A stretch of 64,000 bases of DNA, taken from Autumnicola musiva (lineage in GTDB: Bacteria > Bacteroidota > Bacteroidia > Flavobacteriales > Flavobacteriaceae). Every line of letters starts with the position of its first letter. Position 1 is the first letter of the stretch. Below the pieces are notes generated by a model. The model was not told where the DNA came from. It worked only from the letters and a program-made list of their open reading frames with translations, and did no database searches. Of this stretch, positions 42,935 to 51,377 are shown in pieces. The stretch covers positions 62,001 through 126,000 of the forward strand of contig NZ_JAVRHK010000007.1 in assembly GCF_031846585.1 (NCBI RefSeq). Reading direction: 5' to 3'. The position numbers and the translations under genes were made by a program.

Positions 42935-43903
42935 ATGTCAGTTTTAGTATATATAGAATCAGAAGAAGGAAAATTTAAGAAAGCATCCTTTGAAGTTGCT
43001 TCCTACGCCAAAGAAGTTGCCGGTATGATGGACACTTCAGTAACCGGGGTAACATTTAATGCCCCCGATACTGCAGAATTAGGCACTTACGGGATTGAAA
43101 AAGTTTTGAATATTAAAAATGAAAAATTAAATAAATTCAATGCTGAAGCTTATGCGGATGCTTTAAAACAGGCCGCCGAAAAAGAAAGCAGTAAAGTCAT
43201 TGTGCTTTCCCAAAGCGCAAACAGCCGCTACCTGGCTCCTGCTTTAGCCGTACAGTTAGAAGCAGGATATGCTTCCAATGTAGTAGCCTTACCTGAGAGT
43301 ACCGAGCCTTTTACAGTTAAAAGGAATGCCTTTACCATGAAAGCATTTAACATCACAAAGATCACCACAGATGTTAAAATAATAGGATTGGCAAAAAATG
43401 CTTTTGGAGTTAAAGAACATCAAGCTGAAGCAACTGCTGAAGAATTCAGCCCCGTTCTTTCTGATGAAGATTTTTCTGTAAATGTGGAATCTGTAGATAA
43501 AGCAACCAATAAAGTAACCATTGCCGATGCCGAAATTGTGGTTTCCGGTGGCCGTGGGCTAAAAGGTCCTGAAAACTGGGAAATGATTGAAGAAATGGCT
43601 GAAATTCTTGGTGCAGCCACAGCATGCTCCAAGCCCGTAAGCGATATGGGATGGCGGCCTCACAGTGAACATGTGGGGCAGACAGGAAAGCCTGTAGCAT
43701 CTAACCTTTATATCGCCGTGGGAATTTCCGGTGCAATACAGCACCTTGCAGGAATTAATGCTGCTAAAACCAAAGTAGTAATTAATAATGATCCTGAAGC
43801 TCCGTTTTATAAAGCTGCAGATTATGGCATAGTAGGCGACGCTTTCGAGATAGTTCCAAAGCTGAACGAAAAATTGAAGGAATTTAAAGCTAAGAACGCA
43901 TAA
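42935..43903 (+). CDS. etfA: Electron transfer flavoprotein alpha subunit
   Basis: This 322-residue subunit carries the FAD of the ETF complex. The C-terminal FAD domain has VSGGRGLKGPENW, SKPVSDMGWRPHSEHVGQTGK and the YIAVGISGAIQHLAGI region. The ATG at 42935 is chosen over an upstream TTG, giving the usual MSVLVYIESEEGKFKKAS. The gap to etfB contains a short palindrome CCGCTTTCGCGG, of a kind common in flavobacterial intergenic sequences. A strong terminator follows. Confidence 0.96.
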   Translation: MSVLVYIESEEGKFKKASFEVASYAKEVAGMMDTSVTGVTFNAPDTAELGTYGIEKVLNIKNEKLNKFNAEAYADALKQAAEKESSKVIVLSQSANSRYLAPALAVQLEAGYASNVVALPESTEPFTVKRNAFTMKAFNITKITTDVKIIGLAKNAFGVKEHQAEATAEEFSPVLSDEDFSVNVESVDKATNKVTIADAEIVVSGGRGLKGPENWEMIEEMAEILGAATACSKPVSDMGWRPHSEHVGQTGKPVASNLYIAVGISGAIQHLAGINAAKTKVVINNDPEAPFYKAADYGIVGDAFEIVPKLNEKLKEFKAKNA

Positions 43904-43925
43904 TTTTTATAACTTGCGCCCCATT

Positions 43926-43965
43926 AAAGGGCTGTCTAAATGTCCTTATTTAGACAGCCCTTTTT
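43926..43965 (+). terminator. Terminator after etfA
   Basis: AAGGGCTGTCTAAA and TTTAGACAGCCCTTTTT form a 14-bp stem and T tract directly before the bifunctional nuclease gene. Confidence 0.9.
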
Positions 43966-43979
43966 CAATTTTTTGGAAT

Positions 43980-44606
43980 ATGAGTTTAGTGCGCCTTAAC
44001 ATTAAAGGAATTTCTTACAGTCAAACACAAAACGGAGCCTACGCCCTGATACTTAATGAGGTAGATGGTGAAAGAAAACTTCCTATTGTTATTGGGGCTT
44101 TTGAGGCACAGTCTATTGCCATAGCCCTTGAAAAAGAAATAAAACCTCCCAGACCGCTCACCCACGATCTATTCAGGAATTTTGCCGACAGGTTTAACAT
44201 TGTTGTGAAGCAGGTAATTATTCACAAACTGGTGGACGGGGTTTTCTACTCCAGCCTTATTTGTGAACGTGATAAAATTGAAGAAATTGTAGATGCCAGA
44301 ACCAGTGATGCAATTGCCCTGGCACTTAGATTTGAAGCCCCTATTTTTACTTACAAGAATATCCTGGATAAAGCAGGAATTTTCCTGAAGGGAGAAGAAC
44401 CGCAGCGAAAAGAACCTTCAGGCAGGGAAGAGGAAGAAATAATTTCTGAAGAGTTGCTCTCTGACGATATTGAAATAAAACCGGATAATACAAACTATAA
44501 AAAATTATCCTTAAAAGAACTTCAGGATTTATTATCTCAGGCCGTTCACAATGAAGATTATGAAAAGGCGGCCCGTATTAGGGATGAGATTTCCAAAAGG
44601 AAATAA
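43980..44606 (+). CDS. Bifunctional nuclease family protein with UVR motif
   Basis: The 208-residue product has an N-terminal BFN (DUF151) domain, about 1-140 (KGISYSQTQNGAYALIL, GAFEAQSIAIALE, ARTSDAIALALRF), and a C-terminal UvrB/UvrC-like hairpin (LQDLLSQAVHNEDYEKAARI). BFN proteins have been reported to degrade DNA and RNA, but the bacterial role is uncertain. The ATG at 43980 follows the etfA terminator by 14 nt; an upstream in-frame start would run through that hairpin. Confidence 0.87.
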   Translation: MSLVRLNIKGISYSQTQNGAYALILNEVDGERKLPIVIGAFEAQSIAIALEKEIKPPRPLTHDLFRNFADRFNIVVKQVIIHKLVDGVFYSSLICERDKIEEIVDARTSDAIALALRFEAPIFTYKNILDKAGIFLKGEEPQRKEPSGREEEEIISEELLSDDIEIKPDNTNYKKLSLKELQDLLSQAVHNEDYEKAARIRDEISKRK

Positions 44607-44684
44607 TGCAGGATGCATTTCAGGTGCTTATTTATTAAAAGGCCGGCAATAAACCATTACTCGGCCGGTAAATTCCCATTTTAG

Positions 44685-46397
44685 ATGAATAAAATCTGTT
44701 ACTGTCTGTTTTTTACTATTTTCGGGATAAGCGCTGCTTTCTCACAAAATATTTCCAAAAGCTGGCAATTTCAGCCCAATGATGCCGACTCTCTTCAACC
44801 TGTAAAAACTGCCTTTTCTTCTGAAAATATCCTGAATCTTTCTGAGGGACGTTTTACTATAACCAGGCTAAATTCAAGGGACACTCTCGCCGCAGGAGAT
44901 TATATTTATCAAAATAATAATTTGATATTCTTTTACAGTAAACCTGAAGATACCATTCGGAACTTCAGGGTTTCTGGCCTTACCGAATCGGAGATGGGAC
45001 TCTCGGAAGGAAAAAATGATTATTTATTTCAGGAAAATTCAGAAACAATAAAAGAAGCGGTCCCGGCAAAAATCGCCAAGGAAATGATCCCCAGCCAGGG
45101 GATTACCTTCAGCGGAATTGCCCGTGGAGCACTGGGAATGCTGGTTCTTCTTGTTATTGCTTTTCTATTTAGCAGCAACCGAAAAGCTATTAACTGGAGA
45201 ACTATATTGATTGGCCTTGGTGCTCAGCTTTTACTAGCAATAGGTGTTTTAAAAATCAGCTTCATTCAGAAGATTTTTGAATTTGTGGGTAGTATTTTTG
45301 TCCTTATCCTGGACTTTACTGCCGCGGGTAGTGAATTCCTGCTTGGCGGGATGATGGATGTGGAAAGTTTCGGCTTTATTTTCCTGTTCCAGGTACTTCC
45401 AACCATTATCTTCTTTTCGGCTCTTACTTCGGTACTTTTCTACCTGGGCATAATCCAGATTGTTGTACGCGGAATGGCCTGGGTCCTCACCAAACTCATG
45501 GGAATCTCAGGAGCAGAAAGCCTAAACGTGGCCGGAAATATTTTCCTGGGCCAAACGGAAGCCCCACTTATGATAAAAGCTTACCTGGAAAGAATGACCA
45601 GGTCTGAAATACTGCTGGTAATGATTGGAGGAATGGCCACTGTGGCCGGCGGTGTCCTTGCTGCATACATTGGCTTTCTTGGAGGTGATGATCCCGCATT
45701 AAGACTGCAATTTGCCAAACATTTGCTTGCAGCATCGGTAATGGCTGCCCCGGGGGCAATTGTGGTTTCCAAAATTTTATACCCGCAACAGGAACCTATA
45801 GATTCCAGCGTAGGTGTCTCTTCTGAAAAAATTGGTTCCAATATTCTTGATGCCATAGCTAACGGTACCACTGAAGGTTTAAAGCTTGCGGCCAATGTTG
45901 CTGCCATGCTGCTGGTATTTATTGCCTTTATCGCCATGATTAATTATGTCCTTGGCAGTATTGGCGGCTGGACTCATCTTAATATTTTAATGGCAGAATA
46001 TACACCTTACTCCAGTTTTTCAATAGAATCTGTTCTTGGGCTAATTTTCGCCCCGCTAATGTGGATAATTGGAGTAGCAAGGGAAGATATGATGTTAATG
46101 GGACAACTTCTCGGAATAAAATTAGCCGCCAGTGAATTTGTAGGTTACGTGCAACTGGCCGATTTAAAAAATCCTGCAAACGCGTTAAGCCTCTCTTACG
46201 AAAAATCGGTAATTATGGCCACCTATATGCTCTGCGGATTTGCGAATTTTGCTTCCATAGGTATCCAAATTGGCGGGATTGGCTCCCTGGCTCCGGGACA
46301 AAGAAAAACTCTTTCAGAATTTGGAATGAAAGCGCTTATTGGCGGTACTTTGGCTTCATTACTTTCAGCGACTATTGCAGGAATGCTTTTAGGCTAG
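44685..46397 (+). CDS. Concentrative nucleoside transporter with extracytoplasmic N-terminal extension
   Basis: The 570-residue protein begins with a signal peptide (CYCLFFTIFGISAAFSQ) and an extra domain of about 120 residues, then a NupC-type CNT transporter with about 10 helices. CNT motifs include LNVAGNIFLGQTEAPLMIKAYL, GGMATVAGGVLAAYIGFL and NFASIGIQIGGIGSLAPGQR. It imports nucleosides using Na+ or H+. The location before thyA and the kinase at 27740 fit nucleoside salvage, but no operon is shown. Confidence 0.92.
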   Translation: MNKICYCLFFTIFGISAAFSQNISKSWQFQPNDADSLQPVKTAFSSENILNLSEGRFTITRLNSRDTLAAGDYIYQNNNLIFFYSKPEDTIRNFRVSGLTESEMGLSEGKNDYLFQENSETIKEAVPAKIAKEMIPSQGITFSGIARGALGMLVLLVIAFLFSSNRKAINWRTILIGLGAQLLLAIGVLKISFIQKIFEFVGSIFVLILDFTAAGSEFLLGGMMDVESFGFIFLFQVLPTIIFFSALTSVLFYLGIIQIVVRGMAWVLTKLMGISGAESLNVAGNIFLGQTEAPLMIKAYLERMTRSEILLVMIGGMATVAGGVLAAYIGFLGGDDPALRLQFAKHLLAASVMAAPGAIVVSKILYPQQEPIDSSVGVSSEKIGSNILDAIANGTTEGLKLAANVAAMLLVFIAFIAMINYVLGSIGGWTHLNILMAEYTPYSSFSIESVLGLIFAPLMWIIGVAREDMMLMGQLLGIKLAASEFVGYVQLADLKNPANALSLSYEKSVIMATYMLCGFANFASIGIQIGGIGSLAPGQRKTLSEFGMKALIGGTLASLLSATIAGMLLG

Positions 46398-46504
46398 TAC
46401 ATGGCTTTAAACCATAGTTGAAAATTTATGTATAAAATTCCTGAACTTTAGCCTTTCCGCTTAACTCAGTTTCCTATTTTTAGCTTCAATTATAACCTTT
46501 AGTA

Positions 46505-47329
46505 ATGAAACAATATCAGGATTTACTCAGGCACGTACTGGAAAACGGAATAGAAAAAGGAGATCGTACAGGTACAGGTACAAAAAGCGTATTTGGATAC
46601 CAGATGCGGTTTAACCTGAATGAAGGTTTCCCTATGGTTACTACAAAAAAACTTCATTTAAAATCTATTATTTATGAACTGCTTTGGTTTTTAAAGGGAG
46701 ATACCAATGTAAAATACCTGCAGGAAAACGGGGTAAGAATCTGGAATGAATGGGCTGACGATAAGGGGAACCTAGGCCCTGTCTACGGCCACCAGTGGCG
46801 CAACTGGAACAGCGAGGAAATTGACCAGATTAGCGAAATTATTGAAACGCTGAAAAACAATCCTAACAGCAGGAGAATGCTTGTGTCTGCTTGGAATCCT
46901 TCAGTGTTACCCGATACTTCAAAGTCTTTTGCTGAAAATGTGAAAAATAGCAAAGCTGCTTTGCCGCCATGCCATGCCTTCTTTCAATTTTATGTAGCAC
47001 AGGGGAAATTATCCTGCCAGCTTTACCAGCGTAGTGCAGATATTTTTCTGGGAGTACCTTTTAATATTGCCTCCTATGCCCTTCTTACCATGATGATGGC
47101 CCAGGTTTGCGATTTGCAGCCCGGCGACTTTATCCACACCTTTGGAGACGCCCATATTTACAGCAACCATATGGAGCAGGTAAAACTGCAACTTTCAAGA
47201 GAACCACGAAATTTGCCAACGATGAAACTCAATCCTGAAATTAAAGATATTTTTGAATTTAACTTTGAAGATTTTATATTAGAGGATTATAACCCGCACC
47301 CGCCGATAAAAGGCAAAGTTGCGGTATAA
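46505..47329 (+). CDS. thyA: Thymidylate synthase
   Basis: This 274-residue folate-dependent enzyme methylates dUMP to dTMP. It has GDRTGTGTKSVFGYQMRF, the active-site cysteine in ALPPCHAFFQFYV, the QRSADIFLGVPFNIASYA region and the C-terminal PHPPIKGKVAV. Length is normal. It leads into two small TonB-C genes 29 nt later; folA lies 5.6 kb away rather than adjacent. Confidence 0.97.
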   Translation: MKQYQDLLRHVLENGIEKGDRTGTGTKSVFGYQMRFNLNEGFPMVTTKKLHLKSIIYELLWFLKGDTNVKYLQENGVRIWNEWADDKGNLGPVYGHQWRNWNSEEIDQISEIIETLKNNPNSRRMLVSAWNPSVLPDTSKSFAENVKNSKAALPPCHAFFQFYVAQGKLSCQLYQRSADIFLGVPFNIASYALLTMMMAQVCDLQPGDFIHTFGDAHIYSNHMEQVKLQLSREPRNLPTMKLNPEIKDIFEFNFEDFILEDYNPHPPIKGKVAV

Positions 47330-47358
47330 ATCTATTTTAATCTAAAATCTTAATTATT

Positions 47359-47733
47359 ATGAAAAATTTATTGGTGATCGCGTTTATGTTTATTGGAGGA
47401 TTGTGTATGGCCCAGGATCAAACCTCCCCGGTATGGCCCGGATGTGAAGACAGTGACGATGTAAAAAAATGTTTCAATCAGAAATTTTCCCAGCACGTAC
47501 GGGAGAATTATGAATATCCAAAAAACGATGCTGGAGAATATGTTCGTGGAAATGTAAAAGTTTCATTCACTGTAAATAAAGAAGGAGAAGTTGTTATAAA
47601 TTCTGTGGAAGGCCCGGAGGCTGAAGTCAATCAGGCAGCAAGAGAAATGCTTGAAAAAATGCCCAAAATGGAACCAGGTACTCTTGGAGGAGAGGTAGAT
47701 GACAGGAATTTCACTAATACATTTAAATTCTAA
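47359..47733 (+). CDS. Small secreted TonB C-terminal domain protein, copy 1
   Basis: This 124-residue protein has a signal peptide (LLVIAFMFIGGLCMAQ) and a TonB-C-like domain with PVWPGCEDSDDVKKCFNQKF, YPKNDAGEYVRGNVKVSFTVNKEGEV and LEKMPKMEPG. There is no transmembrane anchor or proline-rich linker, so it cannot act as a classical energy transducer by itself. Flavobacteria carry many such proteins. It is paralogous to the next gene. Confidence 0.82.
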   Translation: MKNLLVIAFMFIGGLCMAQDQTSPVWPGCEDSDDVKKCFNQKFSQHVRENYEYPKNDAGEYVRGNVKVSFTVNKEGEVVINSVEGPEAEVNQAAREMLEKMPKMEPGTLGGEVDDRNFTNTFKF

Positions 47734-47773
47734 TTTACCAACTGCCCCACACCCCCTAAACCTACAATCAGTT

Positions 47774-48184
47774 ATGAAAAATATATTTACAATTTTCCTG
47801 TTTTTTACCTCATGTATCAGTTTTGCCCAACAGGATGTTGATGTTACTGGCAATAAAGTCACCATAAAAGAATCGGCTCCTGTGTGGCCCGGCTGTGAAA
47901 ACAGCAAAGATCAAAAAGCATGTTTCAACGCCGAACTAATGCAACACATAAAGGAAAATTATAAATATCCCAGAAATAACAATGGAGATCTTATAAGGGG
48001 AAAAGCGGTTATAAAACTGGAAATTAATAAAGCAGGAGAAGTTGTTGTACGATCTGTTGAAGGTGAAAAACCGGAGGTTAATCTTGCAGCGGAAACTATG
48101 ATTAAAAAAATCCCCAAGTTAAAACCGGGAAGAAAGGGAGGCAAACCCACTACGGCTAATTATACTATCCCATTAACCCTTTAA
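47774..48184 (+). CDS. Small secreted TonB C-terminal domain protein, copy 2
   Basis: The 136-residue paralogue of the preceding gene begins with a signal peptide (IFTIFLFFTSCISFAQ) and has the same order of motifs (APVWPGCENSKDQKACFNAEL, YPRNNNGDLIRGKAVIKLE, IKKIPKLKPGRKGGK). The two differ enough to be an old tandem duplication. The ATG at 47774, right before the signal peptide, is chosen over a start inside copy 1. Confidence 0.82.
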   Translation: MKNIFTIFLFFTSCISFAQQDVDVTGNKVTIKESAPVWPGCENSKDQKACFNAELMQHIKENYKYPRNNNGDLIRGKAVIKLEINKAGEVVVRSVEGEKPEVNLAAETMIKKIPKLKPGRKGGKPTTANYTIPLTL

Positions 48185-48254
48185 GAGCTGCTGCGGACTT
48201 TAACTTCGCCTTAACGAGCGTTAATTTCTGCCATTGCTAAAAATGTGTAAATTT

Positions 48255-48286
48255 GAGTGGCACACTTAAAAGTGTCACTCTTTTTT
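48255..48286 (+). terminator. Hairpin with T tract abutting the egtB start codon
   Basis: GAGTG-GC-ACACTT and AAGTGTCACTC form an 11-bp stem with a 2-nt bulge and are followed by TTTTTT, which runs directly into the ATG of egtB. It probably ends the transcript of the TonB-C genes. TAAATTTG at 48248-48255, a -7 like element, overlaps the hairpin, so the egtB mRNA may start within or just after it. Confidence 0.7.
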
Positions 48287-49450
48287 ATGCTTTCACAACA
48301 GGAACTAATTACCTTATTTAAAGAAACAAGAGCTCAATCTGAGCTTATATGTTCTTTTCTTGAAACTGAAGATTACGTGGTACAACCCGTGGTGGATGTC
48401 TCTCCCCCTAAATGGCACCTGGGACATACCACATGGTTTTTTGAAGAATTTGTACTAAAGGAATATGCAAAAGATTATCAGCTTTTCGACAGGCATTCGG
48501 CATATGTATTTAACAGTTACTATGAAAGTGTTGGTGAAAAAGTAATCCGGACAGATCGCGGAAATCTTTCCCGCCCTACCGTAGCCTGGGTATATGAGTA
48601 TCGCAATTTTGTTACAAAAGCCATGGCCCGGTTTCTTGAAAAGGAAAAAGTTTCAGAAAAATTATGTGGAATTATTGAGATTGGGTGCCATCACGAAAAG
48701 CAACATCAGGAATTACTGCTTACCGATATTAAATATATACTTGGTCACAATCCACTTTTCCCGGTTTATAATAAGCAATTTAAAGAAAACCCTATTCAGG
48801 ATATTGAAAGGGATTGGGTTAAAATTGAAGAAGGCGTATATGAAATAGGACATAAATCTGATGATTTTTGTTATGATAATGAACTGGGTGTACATAAAGT
48901 CTATATCAACAATTTTGAGATTTCCAACAAACTGGTAACCAACAAAGAATATATTGAATTTATAGAAGCCGGTGGATATGAAGATGTACTGCTATGGCAT
49001 GCTGAAGGCTGGGACTGGAAAAACACCAATAGGATTTCTTCTCCCTGCTACTGGCATAAGATCAACGGGGAATGGCATCAATATACCCTTGGAGGAATGA
49101 CTCCGCTTATACCAGATGCGCCTCTTAGCCACATCTCCTTTTATGAAGCTTTTGCTTATGCACAATGGAAAGGTATGCGATTACCTACAGAAGCTGAATG
49201 GGAAATTGCCCAAAATAATTTTAACTGGGGAAGCCGTTGGGAATGGACGGAAAGTGCTTATACCCCCTACCCTGGTTTTAAAACTGCTGAAGGGGCACTG
49301 GGAGAATACAATGGAAAATTTATGGTTAGCCAGAAAGTGCTCCGTGGAGGTTCTGTTGCCACTTCAAAAAAGCATACCCGCCCAACCTACAGGAATTTCT
49401 TTCACCCCCAGCTAAGATGGCAGTTTACCGGGCTGCGCCTTGCCAGATAA
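48287..49450 (+). CDS. egtB: Ergothioneine biosynthesis protein EgtB (iron-dependent sulfoxide synthase)
   Basis: EgtB joins hercynine to a cysteine-containing thiol with oxygen to give a sulfoxide. The 387-residue protein has an N-terminal DinB-like domain with the three probable iron ligands, one in KWHLGHTTWFFEEF and two in HHEKQHQELL, and a C-terminal FGE-sulfatase domain (MRLPTEAEWEIAQ, VLRGGSVATSKKHTRPTYRN, RWQFTGLRLAR). There is no methyltransferase fusion as in OvoA. It is 9 nt upstream of egtD. No EgtA or EgtC is nearby, so cysteine rather than gamma-glutamylcysteine may be the donor. Confidence 0.9.
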   Translation: MLSQQELITLFKETRAQSELICSFLETEDYVVQPVVDVSPPKWHLGHTTWFFEEFVLKEYAKDYQLFDRHSAYVFNSYYESVGEKVIRTDRGNLSRPTVAWVYEYRNFVTKAMARFLEKEKVSEKLCGIIEIGCHHEKQHQELLLTDIKYILGHNPLFPVYNKQFKENPIQDIERDWVKIEEGVYEIGHKSDDFCYDNELGVHKVYINNFEISNKLVTNKEYIEFIEAGGYEDVLLWHAEGWDWKNTNRISSPCYWHKINGEWHQYTLGGMTPLIPDAPLSHISFYEAFAYAQWKGMRLPTEAEWEIAQNNFNWGSRWEWTESAYTPYPGFKTAEGALGEYNGKFMVSQKVLRGGSVATSKKHTRPTYRNFFHPQLRWQFTGLRLAR

Positions 49451-49459
49451 TCACAATTT

Positions 49460-50449
49460 ATGAAGTCCACACCAATGACCGAATTTGATACTGCCTTTGC
49501 AGAAGACACCTTTAAAGGGTTAATAAATTTCCCAAAGTACCTGCTCTCCAAATATATTTATAACGAAAAAGGTGATAAGCTATTCCAGAAGATTATGGAA
49601 ATGCCGGAATACTACCTTACCAACTGCGAAAAGGAAATTCTGGAGGAGCATACCGCAGCTATAGCCGATTCTTTTAATGGCCCTCAGGGTTTTGATATTA
49701 TTGAACTTGGTGCCGGTGACGGAAAAAAGACTAAAATTCTCTTACGACATTTAGCTGAAAAAAAGTACAATTTCACTTACCAGCCGGTGGATATAAGTCA
49801 GCATGTGCTGGATGAACTAGAAGAAACTCTGGCGAAGGAAATGCCCCAGGTGGAGGTAAAAACCCAACAAGGCACTTATTTTAAAACTTTGGAAAGACTC
49901 GCAGATTATAATACCAGAAAAAAAATCATCATGGTATTGGGTTCCAATATTGGCAATTTATTGCATAAAGATGCTATTAATTTTCTAAAGAATATCCAGA
50001 ATTCCATGAGTGCTGATGATATGCTCTTTATGGGCTTTGACCAGAAAAAGCATCCGCAGAAAATTTTGAATGCTTATAATGATCCTGCGGGAATTACCGA
50101 AGCTTTCAACAAAAACCATTTGGAGAGGATCAATATTGAACTTGAGGCTGATTTTGATACCAAAAATTTTCTACACTGGGAGAGTTATAATCCTGAAACC
50201 GGAACGGCAAAAAGTTTTCTGGTAAGTAAAATTGCGCAGAAAGTAAATATTAAAAAATTAGACCTTAAGGTAAGCTTTGAAGCCTGGGAAACCATACATA
50301 CCGAAATTTCCCAAAAGTACGATGATGCTGTGGTGGATTGGTTGGCAAGTGAGGCAGGTCTGGCTATAGAAAATTCTTTTAGCGATGGGGAAAATTACTA
50401 TAAGAACTACGTTTTTAGAAAGAGTAATCAGGGAAATCCGAAAGCTTAA
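49460..50449 (+). CDS. egtD: L-histidine N-alpha-methyltransferase EgtD
   Basis: This 329-residue SAM-dependent enzyme trimethylates histidine to hercynine, the EgtB substrate. It has LLSKYIYNEKGDKLFQKIMEMPEYYLT, the SAM motif IIELGAGDGKKT and VLGSNIGNLLH. Length is typical of EgtD (DUF2260). It is in one operon with egtB. Its demand for SAM ties it to metK. Confidence 0.93.
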   Translation: MKSTPMTEFDTAFAEDTFKGLINFPKYLLSKYIYNEKGDKLFQKIMEMPEYYLTNCEKEILEEHTAAIADSFNGPQGFDIIELGAGDGKKTKILLRHLAEKKYNFTYQPVDISQHVLDELEETLAKEMPQVEVKTQQGTYFKTLERLADYNTRKKIIMVLGSNIGNLLHKDAINFLKNIQNSMSADDMLFMGFDQKKHPQKILNAYNDPAGITEAFNKNHLERINIELEADFDTKNFLHWESYNPETGTAKSFLVSKIAQKVNIKKLDLKVSFEAWETIHTEISQKYDDAVVDWLASEAGLAIENSFSDGENYYKNYVFRKSNQGNPKA

Positions 50450-50574
50450 TCTATCTTACGTGACTTTTTCTGTCTCTCACCAATCTTGAAGTCTTCCTCA
50501 CAGGTATTAAAATTTGCAAGAATTGAGGCATTTAATTCAAAGATCATGTAAATTCAGTAAACCTAAAAAAATTG

Positions 50575-50856
50575 ATGAAAGCCATCTGGAATAACACTGT
50601 TATAGCAGAAAGCAACGAAATTAAAATTGTAGAAGACAATCATTACTTTCCAATGTCTTCGGTTAAACAGGAATATTTAGAGAAAAGTAATAAACATACC
50701 CGTTGCCCCTGGAAAGGAAAAGCATCATACTTCCATATAAAAATAAACGGAAATATCAATAAAGATGCTGCCTGGTATTATCCAAAGGCCAGCTTTGCAG
50801 CAAAACCAATAGAAAATTATGTGGCTTTCTGGAAGGAAGTAGAAATTAGCGAATAG
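50575..50856 (+). CDS. DUF427 domain protein
   Basis: The 93-residue single-domain DUF427 protein has AIWNNTVIAESNEIKIVEDNHYFP (over residues 3-27), then KHTRCPWKGKASYFHI and AAWYYPKASFAAKPIENYVAFWKEVE. The family is widespread and has no assigned function. The ATG at 50575 replaces an earlier TTG. It lies 125 nt after egtD and may be independent. Confidence 0.88.
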   Translation: MKAIWNNTVIAESNEIKIVEDNHYFPMSSVKQEYLEKSNKHTRCPWKGKASYFHIKINGNINKDAAWYYPKASFAAKPIENYVAFWKEVEISE

Positions 50857-50916
50857 CGATAAAAAATTATCACCTCTGTAACCTGCTTCTTCAAGTAATA
50901 TTCGGAAAGAACAGAA

Positions 50917-51207
50917 TTACAGCTCCAGAACAGAGTTTTCTGCAGCCGCATAATCATTCCAGTTATAGCGGTCTGCTTGCTCCTCGTTTTTCCATTCGCC
51001 GTCTATGCAGTACTTAAATTCGTAAGACCTGTCTGCCGGCATATTTATCTGACACTTAAAGTTTCCGTTTTTAAGTTTCTTCAACTCAACCTTTTCCCAG
51101 TTGTTGAAATCTCCGGCCACTGCAACAGAAGAGGCTTCTTTTGCGGGAATATTAAAAGTTACCTTACATTCCGGTTTAGACTTCAGGTATTGTTTAGTAA
51201 TTGACAT
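50917..51207 (-). CDS. Isoamylase early-set / CBM48-like glycogen-binding protein
   Basis: The 96-residue product consists of one beta-sandwich with VTFNIPAKEASSVAVAGDFNNWE and YEFKYCIDGEWKNEEQADRY, as in AMPK-type glycogen-binding domains. It has no catalytic domain, so it may bind an alpha-glucan or another protein. The ATG ending at 51207 is chosen over two earlier in-frame ATGs because family similarity begins there. Confidence 0.82.
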   Translation of the reverse strand: MSITKQYLKSKPECKVTFNIPAKEASSVAVAGDFNNWEKVELKKLKNGNFKCQINMPADRSYEFKYCIDGEWKNEEQADRYNWNDYAAAENSVLEL

Positions 51208-51377
51208 AGGTGTTTTATTTATCATATTATGAATGATGTAAAAATAAGAATTGAGCCGATTTAAAACACCACAAATCAACAGGGTAAAGCACTTTTATGA
51301 AATTTTTAATAACATAAAGGAAATTTGACAGAACGACAATTACCGCCTGCCTCGTTCTAAGATTTATTAAATTAAGA

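Noticed and set aside
48243..48269. An 8-codon ORF (MCKFEWHT) before egtB with one Cys and one His, the EgtB pathway amino acids
   Set aside because: It has only one of each codon, overlaps the -7-like element and the hairpin stem, and no competing antiterminator was found. It is too short to separate from chance.
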